Below are positions 12,376 to 22,808 of a DNA stretch of 64,000 nt, piece by piece (positions within the stretch are counted from its first letter, which is position 1; the number at the start of each line of letters is the position of its first letter). The position numbers and the translations under genes are program-made. This DNA comes from Chlorops oryzae (lineage: Eukaryota; Arthropoda; Insecta; Diptera; Chloropidae), in NCBI GenBank assembly GCA_020466095.1, contig CM035809.1, positions 1,796,798 to 1,860,797 of the forward strand. The letters run 5' to 3'. Under the pieces are notes generated by a model. The model was not told the DNA's origin and made no database searches. It saw only the letters and a list, made by a program, of their open reading frames with translations.

Positions 12376-12582
12376 ACATCGACCCCTTTTCGCGAATACA
12401 TCGCTATGTATTGTTTCCATATGAGACTGTGTATAAGCTAAAACCAATTCCGCATTATCTCCATAACTACAGTGCTTAGGGCTATAATATTGAAGGCTTA
12501 AGAAGAAATTTGTAGCAAAATGTCAATTTCGTACAAAATGTAACATATGTTACGATGAATTCGCGAAAAGGGGTCGACATAT
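12376..12582. mobile_element. Small inverted-repeat element
   Basis: TCGACCCCTTTTCGCGAAT (12380) and its complement ATTCGCGAAAAGGGGTCGA (to about 12578) face each other about 200 bp apart, each followed inward by a CATCG. This looks like a very short foldback MITE. No clean target duplication is visible. Confidence 0.6.
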
Positions 12583-12643
12583 AGGACAAAGATCAAGTTA
12601 AAAGCTTGGCTTACGGCCATGGAATAATCTATCCTATGCAAAT

Positions 12644-13123
12644 CACGGACGTGAACCGCTTTTGAACCGGAAAACCGCTTTTATCTGCTGATGAACCGAA
12701 CCGAAGTTTTTCACAAATTTATGAACCGAACCGAAAACCGAATCCATTTTTGTAAAGGTTCAGGGTTTCATTTTGGCTTGCAACCATGCACAGTGGTCGC
12801 TCCCATAAGCAAAAAATATAAAAATCTAAGTCAATATTCTTATGAAATTAGTATCGATAGCATCTCTAATATGAGTAAGGTAACCACCACTAACTCTATA
12901 TTGTGCAATTTTTAACCCTAAATGGTAAAAAATTCCGTTAGAAGTTTAAACACATGTTAACAAATTATTTCAGTTTGAGAAATTCCCGAACCGATGAACC
13001 GAACCGAAACCCCGGTTCAAAGAAGAAGAAAAACTGGGTTGACGAACCAATCCAAAAGTTCAAACAAGGCTCGAACCGCCGAACCGAACCGGGGAAATTT
13101 TTTCCACCCGGTTCACGTCCCTG
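12644..13123. mobile_element. Non-autonomous hAT-type element with GAACCG repeats
   Basis: The ends are CACGGACGTGAACCG and the complement CGGTTCACGTCCCTG. Flanks are ATGCAAAT (12636-12643) and GTGCAAAT (13124-13131), an 8-bp duplication with one mismatch. Subterminal regions on both sides hold many GAACCGAACCG repeats, the kind of clustered short motif that hAT transposases bind (inference). The ORFs across it are repeat-encoded and not genes. Confidence 0.85.
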
Positions 13124-13199
13124 GTGCAAATATTCATAGGAGAGACTCCTTACTACTTTATTAAACTCCTTCAGTTCCTTTGACACACAGCATTGTCTT

Positions 13200-13244
13200 T
13201 CACAAGACAAGACAAGACAAAACAAGACAAGACAAGATAAGACA
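13200..13244. repeat. (AAGAC)n pentanucleotide repeat
   Basis: Tandem AAGAC units with a few variants (AAAAC, AAGAT). Confidence 0.9.
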
Positions 13245-13494
13245 ACAATGTTACTGTAATTTGCGAGTAAACAAAATGGAGTTTTGGTAATATCTGATAT
13301 CTTCCAATTCGACTAGAGTGTTTTATTTTGTGATTAATAAATTTTTTGGTAAAAAAATTTTATTAATTTGATTTTCTCCTTCATGAAAACTGAACTGAAA
13401 GATACAGAAGTTTACGCATTCAAAAGAGTTTTCGCCCAGATATCAGATGCTTTCATTCATTTAATATTTGGTGGCTTAAGGTGTTTTAATGCAT

Positions 13495-13700
13495 CTGACT
13501 CCACACTGAGAGAAATAACCATGATTTTTTTTTAAAGGGAGCATTGTTATTCACAGTTTATAAGATAGGACATAAGATATTTATAGATCTTAGAACTTTT
13601 TAAGCATGGCGAAAGCATTCACACATTCAACGGGGTGACATTATTTTCAGCAGAGGGCCCTGTGGCCATTTGCTTTGAACTTGAAATAAATTTGTTCCAA
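13495..13700. repeat. Dispersed repeat, partial copy of the 60227-60868 element
   Basis: It shares ACACTGAG, ATAACCATGATTTTT, GGGAGCATTGTTATTCACAG, GCGAAAGCA and CTGTGGCCATTTGCTTTGAA, in the same order, with 60229-60600. The second copy is longer because of extra internal sequence at about 60285-60425. No coding. Confidence 0.7.
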
Positions 13701-13959
13701 TGTTAATGAACAAGAGTTATAATGCGACTCCTAAAATTTGTCTGAACTAAATTTTCTATGAATAGGTCAACGTTTTCATATTATCGCCAGCTTTTTATCA
13801 TAGTGCGACTTATTCAACATGGGTATCATATGGAAGGGCTTGACTAGTAGAACACTGTTGACTATGATTATTGAAATCTAAGAAATCTAAGGCTGTCAAA
13901 AAATGACCGGTTACAAATTTGTAAAATCTTCTATTTGGGTTTCAAATAAATACAAGACA

Positions 13960-14430
13960 AGTTTAAAACAAAACAAAAAAATTATATTCCTAAAAATATG
14001 AGAGTAAAAGATTTTTTTTTTGGATGGTGACCATAGCTATAGCGATGTCTGAATTTTTTTCAGCCAAAGGTTAAGTCTATATACTCGTAGTAGCTATACC
14101 CACTCCAAAAAGTTAAAAATCGTGATTTTTGAAACTTCTGGATAGCTTTCCACAACCATAGATAGGACTACGAAAAAAACTTGTACGCAGTTTTTCGGAC
14201 ATTGACTAGGGACAGGTACATGCCAAATTTCAATACGATATTGTTAATTACGGAGTAAATTACGAAAAACTAATTTGTGACAGAGAGCCAAGGCTAGGTC
14301 AACTCCTCTCGTCACCTTTATCAGAATATATATAAATATAAATGTCTATTTCTATTGCGACTGTTTTGGTCTGTTACTAACTCCGTGGCAAACTAAATAT
14401 ACCCTTTCTTTTGGAGAAGGTATAAAAATT
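13960..14430 (+). repeat. Old transposon remnant ending in a GGTATAAAA palindrome
   Basis: The right end has ATATACCCTTTCTTTTGGAG then GGTATAAAA, preceded by TATCAGAATATATATAAAT. The same order of motifs (TCAGGAATATATAAAT, TCTGTTAC, GCAAACTAA/GCAAAACTAA, GGTATAAAA) recurs at 41090-41330, so both look like the same decayed family. I cannot name the class. Confidence 0.5.
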
Positions 14431-14459
14431 TAATTTAATCGGTTTTATTGCAAATATTG

Positions 14460-14846
14460 TACCAGAACAGTAATCAGGCCTGTCGGTCTATACAGTTCTG
14501 AGTGGTTTCCCTTAACGAAAGAAGATTTTTTTTGCAATGGAAACAAAGATCCTCCGCTGGATATCCGGACGGATTAGCCTTGACCATGTTCGAAACGTGG
14601 ACATTCGTAGCCGATAACGTGTTGCTGATATTATTGGAAAATTGCGGGAAACAAGGCTACGCTGGTATGGACACATCCTGAGAGTAGATGAGGACAGCTT
14701 GGCGAAAAAGGGCTACACACTACATTTACAAGGTTGGAGACAACGACGGCGTTCGAAACAGCGTTGGATGGACACAATAAAATGGGACGTAGAGGCAACC
14801 GACAGAATAAAATGGAGAAACTGGTCGCGTCTTGTATTGAACTAAC
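14460..14846 (+). pseudogene. LINE reverse-transcriptase 3' end, decayed
   Basis: The clearest part is a 67-codon ORF (14642-14845). It contains the RLRWYGHILRVDED motif and a downstream RRRSKQRWMDTIKWD followed by WR, the conserved C-terminal tail of RTE/BovB-like non-LTR 'endonuclease-reverse transcriptase' proteins. Upstream, 14460-14641 still shows the preceding TV-RPV-LY and LTKE-like stretch and MET-KILRWISGR, but only in different frames and with a stop in between. This is therefore a frameshifted 5'-truncated remnant, not an active gene. LINE clade is inferred from the tail motif alone. Confidence 0.75.
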
Positions 14847-15180
14847 TAAAGGCTAAAAAATTATTTGGGATATCCCAGGATTCAACCATTACACCCCTTT
14901 GCCTGATCACTTTAAGACATTAATCAGATAAAAAACAAAATCGTTGACCGTAGCTTAAATTGAGGTGACTGGATAGAAACACAGACCCAATTATTTTAGT
15001 TTACTGTTACAGGCATGCTCTAAAAATCGAATTCCCATACAATCTTGTGAAAAAAAAAATACATTTCAAAGTCGTGTCGAAATTAAAAGTGGGCAAGAAA
15101 AAAATGCAGCACATTTCAATATTTTTTAAACATTTTGATATTTTATTTTGAAGGCATAGGCACAAGAATACTTTTTAAGA

Positions 15181-15362
15181 CAAAATTTCAATTGTCCGCA
15201 ACTTGCTGTATCACGGGCGACAAGGTAGCCACAGTAGCAGCTATTGGTAGCCCTTTCAACAAATATGTACTAACTGAAGCCGAAGAATCCATTGGCCAAC
15301 TGTGTGGGCCAATGGTCGAGATTGGTCCACCGTGTTCGAACGAAACATGTGTCTTCGAATGA
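15181..15362 (+). CDS. Possible terminal exon of an unknown protein
   Basis: The ORF reaching TGA at 15360-15362 is richer in GC and less repetitive than its surroundings, and ends in a cysteine-bearing tail (LCG...GPPCSNETCVFE). A CC pair lies near its start. A pyrimidine run before AG at 15179-15180 could be a splice acceptor, and AATAAA occurs at 15502, about 140 bp past the stop, as for a last exon. I do not recognise the protein. The C-x9-C-x4-C spacing faintly recalls small secreted cytokine-like insect proteins such as Diedel, but key cysteines of that family are not seen. It could equally be a chance ORF. Confidence 0.25.
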
Positions 15363-15501
15363 TTTTACTAATTCTGGTGCTAATGATGCTACTACTTACT
15401 TATTTTTAAGCTCACAGAATGTGATTTTCGTTTAGTTTCAGTTTATAATAAGCAATGAAATGATGAATGTTTAACGAATTGATCTATTTTGCCCTGCATT
15501 T

Positions 15502-15507
15502 AATAAA
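15502..15507 (+). promoter_or_regulatory. Candidate polyadenylation signal
   Basis: AATAAA, followed by AAAAGTGTTAAT, lies downstream of the possible terminal exon at 15181-15362. It is supported only by this position. Confidence 0.25.
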
Positions 15508-15639
15508 AAAAAGTGTTAATTACTACTAACTCAAGCTGTTGGCTATGTCGTCGTTTGTTGTATTACCTTCTCAATTGTCCGATATTGCACTAAGTTCGTC
15601 ATGATTTTCAAGAAAGTCTTCGATATCCTGGTCTGTGTA

Positions 15640-16270
15640 CGATCCACAAATATTATGCAGTGCAGGCAAACTGTATCTAGGATCAATAATAAATCAAGGT
15701 GGGGATTTTTCAGATGATGTTGCACATAGGGTTGGAGTCGAGTGGATGAAGTGGAAAGAAAATTCGGGTTTTCTTTGCGATCGGCGGATTCCATTTAAGC
15801 TGAAAGGAAAATTTCACACAACTGTAAATAGACCAGCTTTGACATTCGGCGCTCAGTGTTGGATAATGTACGAATCGTAAAAAAAAAAAAAACAGCCGCT
15901 GAGATGAAAATGTTGAGAAATACAGTTGGAGTAACAAAACTGGGCCGCATAAGGTATTCCTTTTTTCGACGAAGTCTAAAAATTTAAAATTCAATTTTAG
16001 AACAAATCGAAAAGAACAGATTAAGTTGATATTGTCGTATCCAAAGACGACCTGAATCGAATCCAGTTAAAAGGACAATGGCAGTAGTGGTAGAACTGGG
16101 TATTAGGACAAGGGGTAGGAAAAAGAATTCATGGGTTAGTCAGATGACAAAAATAGGTTACCGAATAGGTTTAACAAATCAGGTAGTTCAAGATAGGATA
16201 GCTTGCAGGCGTATTTTAAGGTCAGCTAGAGCTAACCCAATACGCGTGGGAGCTTCGACAGCGCAATAGA
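15640..16270 (+). pseudogene. Second LINE reverse-transcriptase C-terminal remnant
   Basis: The 15635-15880 ORF includes LYLGSIINQGGDFSDDVAHR then KWKENSGFLCDRRIPFKLKG, matching the thumb region of RTE-like reverse transcriptases (YLGS, DI..DV..RI..GW.KW, LCDR.IP.KLKGK). The reading frame is lost at an A-run near 15880. An AEMKMLRNTVG-like stretch follows in another frame, then the basic C-terminal tail (GRKKNSW near 16110-16150, ending RANPIRVG at about 16250). Order and spacing match one element with at least two frame breaks. It differs in sequence from the remnant at 14460-14846. Confidence 0.7.
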
Positions 16271-18383
16271 ATGGGATTTGTTTTGCGCATAAGTTCGACC
16301 AAAACAAAAATAGCTCACAAAAGGTAGTTAGTTAGGCCAATTTTGAATCAATTATAATTAAACAGGCTGTATTAGGACTCATCCAACCCTAGCGGAGTGC
16401 TGAAGTCCCTAAAAACCCGCCTGGTTATTTTGTTGATTGGCTGGCATTTTCGGCTGCTACAAGAGCTAAGATTTTTGAAAACTCGGTTTTTATTTTTATT
16501 TCAATTTGCATTTGTTTAAATTCATTTGATTCATTTTGAATTCATTTTGAAACCGCATAAAAATATTCGATTTTTAGAGCACCCAAAATTGATTCATTCG
16601 ATTTGAAATTGAATTTCGACTCGAAAACGATTCGATTTCTAGAGCATGCCTATAAATCTTTAAGCTTTTCGTAAAACTTCCACCGACAAGAACAAAACTT
16701 TTCGATGAAAATTACAACAAATTTTCCAAACAGAAAATCGCTACGAAAATATTTACGAAATGCCATCGAAGAAATAAACATTTCAGAGCGAAGCTATCAA
16801 ACTCAAAGAGGTCTAAAGAAGAATATTGATGGATTTATTTGCTAAATAGAAACAGCAGCGAACACGCCACGCCATGTTACGAGTCCGCCAAGGAAATCGT
16901 TCGGGGAAGGTTTTCCTCTTTGTGGGGTGATAAGCGCAAGTGATACTTCCTGCATCGCATGACCATGGCTCATCAATTGCTGCCGTTACTTGCATATTCA
17001 GTGGAATCAACTGTACACAAACTGCAACTATACCAACAACAAGAACAACAAGAACAACAACAACAACAACGAAAACAGCAACATCGCACCGGCGATGACG
17101 GTAACGGCTGGCATAATTGGTGCTTTTCAAACATATCAACGCAAAAGAGAAGAACTGCTCGTAGAGCGCATTGGGGAGGTTGCTAGGATGTGGGAGGGAG
17201 CTGGAGGAGTGAAAAGAAATTGTAAAGCAGCTCAAATAATTGTTGCTATGATACAAACTATATACACGCGCGATGTATCTGTGGTGGAGGCGATGACTGA
17301 AGTAAAGGGGTGTAAAATAGAAAAAGAGGAGAAAAAGAAGAAGAAGGAGAAGAGGAGGAGGACGTGCATCAGCATGATAGCGCAACGTACACGTGGGGAC
17401 GTGAATTCGTTTGCCACAACAACAACAACACGCAGAGTTGATGAGAGAGCCAGAGATGGCTTTTTCAAATGTGTTCGTTTTTCCCCTGCAGAGTGCTACC
17501 TAGCGAGCATAACGAGCCCCACGAGAACACACGTAATGGGGCCAAATGCATGTGCAGTGCAGTGCTCTCTGAGAGCCGCACTGCTTTGCACCGCAATGAG
17601 CTGCATCATAGTTTGACCTGGTTTACTATTTTGGCTTGCTAGCTATCCCGCTCGCACTCGCTGGCGATTGGCGAGTGTAAATTTAATGGAAAAAAAACAA
17701 AAAATAATAAGAAACAACAAAATCGAGGCTTATGAGCGGCAGCGAGATTTACAGTTAATTTGTCAAAAGCTTTTGGAGTGAGCGCGTTTCAGCTTGTCAT
17801 GGTGTAACTGTTATTCTCGTTGCTGCTGTCGCTGTCACTGTTGCAGCGGTTGTTGTTGTCGTTGTTGTTACAAGCATGCCGGTTATAAAGCTCGCATGTA
17901 GCACAAAATGGGCGCGCAAAGCTGATTTCGTGTTAAGGGAAAATGGCTTTGAGTTTGAAATTTTTTCTGTTTATTTTGTTATTTTTGCTTTTTTTTTTTT
18001 TTTGTTGTTGTTTGACTTTTCAATGACAAAGCGTTGGTGTGTGCTTTTGATGCTTTTAAGCGAAAGAGTTGAGTAGGGCAATTAAGCTCAAACAAAGTCG
18101 CCTTGAAAATGTAAGGGGAGGATATTTTCGTTGCTAATGAATTTCAATGATAGCAGCAATTGAGGTCAAGAATTTTGCAAAAGAACTGAATGTTTTGAGC
18201 TTTAGCTTTAATTTCGAATTGAATGTGTTCTGCGGCGGGAGTTTGCAGAGCTTTTGGTATCGCCTGAAAATAAACAAAAAGTTCTCGGAAATTCCGTGAA
18301 GGGGAAGATTGATAGAAATCTTATATAACTCTTTACCTCATATGAAACCGTATATGGTTTCTGACAACACAAATATGAAAGTA
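16271..18383. other. Unassigned DNA with CAA/GTTG microsatellites
   Basis: (CAA)n at about 17032-17085 and a (GTTGTTGTC)-rich stretch at 17848-17872 produce long Q/N- or V/L-rich ORFs on both strands, including 208 and 190 codons. The two strands give equally long ORFs over the same bases, so I do not regard them as genes. Confidence 0.5.
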
Positions 18384-18391
18384 AGATTAAC

Positions 18392-20184
18392 TAGTGTCCG
18401 ACCGAAGGTGGATTTTTAGCCGAAGCCGAAGCCGAACAATCGGCAGAGTTGAAGACTTCGGCCGAAGACCGAAGGCCGAAGCCGAATGCAAAACATTTTA
18501 CAGTAAGGAAACAAAATCAGTCTTTATTCATTTCGTCGCCCGGAGATTCATGTGCTCTATACGCCATTTTGACGAATTTGAGTTAAGGATGCCACCCCCA
18601 TTTTCAATGCCAAATTTTTTTAATCCGCAATCCATTTTTGGCTATATCTTCTAGTTACTGAGATAACTCATTTCCATTTTGCTCCATATCCCTTGAAACA
18701 CAATATTTTTGTGATCTTTTGCCCTATACGCCATTCAAATTGAAGTTTTTCAAGATATTTTGATGAAATTTGATATTTGAACATGTTTAAAGGCAAGTAA
18801 TATGATTTGCAAAAATTTTAAAATTGGGCGTGGCAGAAGGGAATTTTTCGAAATTTGTCTCCTACACCCGAAATTCAAATGGAACTTGACCGAAATTTGG
18901 CACTCATGCTTCCTTTGTAGCCATAAACATCCTCCAAAAAAATGTTATAGTCAGGCGAGCCTGACAATAGAATACCCGACACAGACACATGTTCAAATAA
19001 TTTTTAATATCAAGAGGTGTTTAAGGCCAAAAGGGGCCCTATATACCGACTTTTGTTAAATTTCTTTATAGAAACCGTCCCTTTGCCACGCCCACTTTTC
19101 CAATTTTTTTTAAATTCTAATCAGAGGTTTAATATAGGTACTCTCAAATTCTCATTGAAATATTTCAAAAAAGTCAGACTTTAAGGCAGTTTTGGGATTT
19201 TTGTGTTAGACCCTAGTACTGGAGGTACCCTTAATAATGGACCGATCAAGCAAATTTTCGGGGAGGATATTTGTGGCTACAAAGAAGGCATAAGTGCTAA
19301 CTTTCGTTCAAGTCCCATTTGAATTTCGGGCGAAGGAGACAGTTTTCGAAAAACTCCCTTCTGCCACGCCCACTTTTCAAATTTTTTAAAAACATATTAC
19401 TTGTCTTTAAGCATGTTCAAATACCGAATTTCATCAAAATACCTTGAAAAACTTCGATTTTAAAGCAGGTTTTGTGATTATCGTAACAGACCCTAGTACT
19501 GGAGGTACCCCTTAAAATGGTCCGATCGGGTCAATTCTCAAATTTGTTCTTGCTCATGTCCCGGTGAGCTCGTATACCAAATTTTTTCAACCGATTTTGA
19601 AAGAAAATATTTATATTGAAAAATTTTTTTTTATGTCACTTTGCCCTATGTATTACATTTTCACCGAAATATGTTTGAAATGGCGTATAGAGCAAAGTGG
19701 ATTTTTTTTAAAGCCATAAAATACTCTTTTATGCGTTACGTTAAGGATTCGAAAATATACTCTTCGAATAACTATTCTCGCACAAATTAATAGTGAAACA
19801 CACAAAAAACCTTATCGTACAGTTTTTGAAAAAAATAGTTTCAAACTTCAACTTCGATTTACTCGAAATGTGTTTTTTGCACGTAGAGAACATGAATGCC
19901 CGGGCGACGATTTGACAAGCACAAAAAAAAAAACCGCTCAAATTTTCTCTAAATTCTTTCGCTTTAGTCGCCCACAAAGTGAGAATTTACGGCAATAATT
20001 CACTAGTGTAAAAGGTCTCAATGAAGCAATTGAAAATCTATCGTGACTTTTTTACTTCCATTAAAATGCAAAAATATTCGGCTAAAATATTCGGCTTTTT
20101 CCAGCCGAAGCCGAAGCCGAAGATTAAGAATTGGCCGATTATGCCGATTACCGAAGCCGAAGCCGAACCTTCGGTCGGACACTA
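18392..20184. mobile_element. Non-autonomous hAT-type element, 1.8 kb, CCGAAG subterminal repeats
   Basis: The ends are TAGTGTCCGACCGAAGGT and the complement ACCTTCGGTCGGACACTA. A perfect 8-bp duplication AGATTAAC flanks it (18384-18391 and 20185-20192). Both subterminal zones are packed with CCGAAGCCGAAG repeats. The middle is a large imperfect foldback: GGGCGTGGCAGAAGGGA (about 18828) faces CCCTTCTGCCACGCCC (about 19356) within longer arms. A CCCTAGTACTGGAGGTACCC motif recurs at about 19211 and 19491. No transposase ORF remains. Confidence 0.9.
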
Positions 20185-20192
20185 AGATTAAC

Positions 20193-20649
20193 CCTTAAAA
20201 TGCAAAAAAAAACTTTTTCTTTCAAAAAACAGGTTTTTATTTGAGAATTTTTTTTTTATTAGCGATAGGGTTTTGTGATCTTAGGAAAAAAGACGCAGCT
20301 CTGAAAATTCACAAGGCCCTTAGAATATTGCATATATGTAGCTTGGAACTCCCAGCGGGAAATGTCCCGCGGACATCCCCGATGATATCCTAGTGAATTC
20401 GGAGCCGGAATGCATGCTATTTCCGGTGACACTTTGTATGACATTTACACAGGAGCTGACAGGGACGTCAGCGGTGACATTATCACCGGAAGATTAGAAA
20501 ATGTCACTGGTCATGCTAGGGGATGCGATGGCGAAAAAAGCATTTGAGAGCAGCATATTGCTCTATTCTCTCTTAATGTCAATTTATAGAAACCAGTTTG
20601 ATAACTCTCTTCTTTGCCCTCTCTTTGAATGTTTCGAAAATTCTTAAAC
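20193..20649. other. Short TGACA/TGTCA-rich stretch
   Basis: No gene. Several TGACA/TGTCA motifs (for example at 20428, 20440, 20457 and 20475) lie here and continue beyond the SINE up to about 20925. Confidence 0.5.
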
Positions 20650-20770
20650 ATCTATTTTTAACAATTTTTGTTCGCCTCTGCCAGGGATCGAACCCGCGAT
20701 CTTCGGATTCTGAGTCGAGCACTCATCATTTACGCCACTTCATGCTAACGCTGAATTGACGCTGAAACCT
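20650..20770 (-). mobile_element. tRNA-derived SINE head
   Basis: On the minus strand a B-box GCGGGTTCGATCCCTGG (about 20682-20698) sits about 35 bp after an A-box-like GTGGCGTAAATGATGAGTGC. The spacing is as in tRNAs, but the arms do not close into a complete cloverleaf that I can verify. It is best read as a third, distinct tRNA-type SINE head. The far end is not defined. Confidence 0.55.
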
Positions 20771-21362
20771 TATTTAAATTTCAGTAGCCAATGAGAGTCA
20801 AGCACATGAACAGCATCCCTCCACGATGACATGTCCTCCAAGATTTCATGCATGACAATGTCACATATATGTCATCCATGACATCATTAGTGACTTTGTC
20901 ATGCACTGTTCTATAGTCTTGACGATGTGCACTGTGTGGACATTTATTGATTCGCCGTTATTTGGCTTACTATAAATATCGATTTCTTCCTTGGCTTTTG
21001 GATCCTTTCCACTTTGATTTTTCACACTTCAATAGCTGAAAATACTTCCCAGTGCTGCCTCCGAAAGACAATTTCTCTCGAGCTTGTTATATGTTATATG
21101 TTATGATTACTGAGCGCTATGCGAATTCTAACAGCTTTTGCCACCAGTAATTTATAGACTTGTTGGTAAGTATTGTCCTTTCTTCGATCACACTATTGTT
21201 TTCGGATCCATCTGCCCCATAGTATGAGGACTTCCCTGTCAAAACTGGCTCCTAATTTCTCTCGACAGGTACGAGCTTCAGTATTCCAACACAACATCTG
21301 GATGAAGCAGATTGAAAGTATTTTCCTCACAATTTCAGGTGGAGATTATTCTCAATTAAAAT
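20771..21362. other. Unassigned DNA
   Basis: No gene is supported. The TGACA/TGTCA cluster continues to about 20925 (see findings). Confidence 0.4.
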
Positions 21363-21827
21363 TTAACGAGACCTTCTGGTCTCGAATTTTTTGAAATTCG
21401 ATTTTGTTTTTATATATTTCGGAAGAACAGACTTTTAAAAATATGCTGGCAAAGTTTCGTGAAGATAGTAATAATGTTTTCTTTGCTGCTGCCGTTTTAG
21501 TAGGTGGAGACAGCAGGCAGAGCGCTTGATCAAAGCAACTTTGAACGCGTTTATTTCAAAACTAATTTTTTGGACCTTGCCGTATATGAAAACAAAAAAA
21601 GCATTGAACCGATTCGTCTGAAATTTTTATATGTTATTGACAACATCAATGGCTATCGCGTGAACTAGAATCAAATTTTTATTTCAAGAACTTCATATTT
21701 TTTCATTAAAGAACATGGTATAAAAAAGCTCGTTTTTGGATGTGTTAAATTAAAAATTCCGCCATTTTGTTAATTTTCAAAGGGTCTTGCCGACTCAGGA
21801 AGGCAATCGGCCCAATGAAGGGATTTT

Positions 21828-22222
21828 AAGGTTTTGTTGATTTTTGAATAGATACTACCCTAACACACTGTAGGAACCCATTTTTAGGTTTCTATTTCCC
21901 AGTGTCCTTGAAATATCCTTACAAAACCCTTTTTATTAAGCCCTTTTTCAAAAATGTATATCTCACAATCGAATTAAGATAAAAAGATGAAACAAATGGC
22001 TACTGATAGCTTATAAAACGGAAAATTAAAAAAAATATTTTTTTTAATTTTACACTGAGAAAAAAACTTTCACAAAAGAGAAAATAAAAATTTAAAAAAA
22101 TTTTTCAGTGTATTTCCGTTTTCGCGCCACTTTCTCGCTACTTCTAAAAAATACCTCTGAGTATGACCTTTAACTTAAAAAAATTTTATCAAAATTAAAA
22201 GGTAGTTTTAGGAGATATTAAC
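21828..22222. repeat. Dispersed repeat shared with 59703-60095
   Basis: It has the same order of motifs as 59703-60095: CCTTGAAATATCCTT, AATTAAGATAA-AAGATGAAACAAA, a TACACTGAGAAAAA pair closing as TTTTTCAGTGTA (22052-22112), GCGCCACT and AAAAAATACCTCTGAGTAT. Non-coding. Confidence 0.7.
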
Positions 22223-22376
22223 AAAAACGTAAGCCCATATAGGCGTTGGACGTTATTCAAATATTCATTTTTGCGCGAGCTCATTTATATTTTGTAGAGT
22301 AAATGGCTCACAATTAACTATTAATCGGATTAAGAATTTTTTACAAAACAGCAAGTAAGGATTCCGCTTGCCAACA

Positions 22377-22415
22377 TATATGGGCATTTCGCGTCCGTGT
22401 GGAAATGCCCATATA
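22377..22415. other. Perfect 14-bp stem hairpin
   Basis: TATATGGGCATTTC is followed by an 11-base spacer and the exact complement GAAATGCCCATATA. It sits inside the nested part of the TTAA element. It could be the core of a small foldback insertion. Confidence 0.7.
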
Positions 22416-22808
22416 TAATTATACACAATAAAAATTAGCGAAAGAGGTATAGCGATTTGTTGCACAAAATATTGCGATTTATTTCATGTTTATTTTCATA
22501 TTTATTGCATATATTTTTTCATCCAACAATGTTTATATACACCTATTCATATATACTATTGCAATATTTTTATACAACCTACCCCTATGAACAATAACAA
22601 TACTTTGCTTACACCTATTATATTATATTACCTATTAACAAAGCATCCATTCGATTTTAAATAACAAACACTACCTATGAAACATCTTCAATAACAAAAT
22701 AACTATATGCTTTAAACTTAGAAACCTTATTTTATTTGGCTTAATACCAAAAAAAAATTCATGAAAATGCCCTTAACTTTCGTGCTCTAGACCAGAAGGT
22801 CCCCTTAA

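Larger units (their letters stand above)
21367..22804. mobile_element. TTAA-flanked MITE, GGGGACCTTCTGG family, copy 2 with nested insert
   Basis: TTAA flanks both ends (21363-21366 and 22805-22808). The right end is ACCAGAAGGTCCCC; the left, decayed to CGAGACCTTCTGG, is its complement. The first about 420 bp are the reverse complement of the right part of copy 1 (2654-3376), including the GGAGACAGCAGGCAG core. The last about 90 bp (GGCTTAATACCAAAAAA) match the other end of copy 1. The middle (about 21786-22715) is absent from copy 1; part of it is the repeat at 21828-22222. Confidence 0.75.

Noticed and set aside
16813..17616. Long ORFs on both strands (190 and 208 codons)
   Set aside because: They overlap each other over CAA/GTT and GA-rich repeats, have low-complexity translations and no domain. 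Simple repeats lack stops in several frames.
20682..20755. Possible functional tRNA gene
   Set aside because: A- and B-box-like motifs are present, but I could not close a cloverleaf. A tRNA-derived SINE head fits better.
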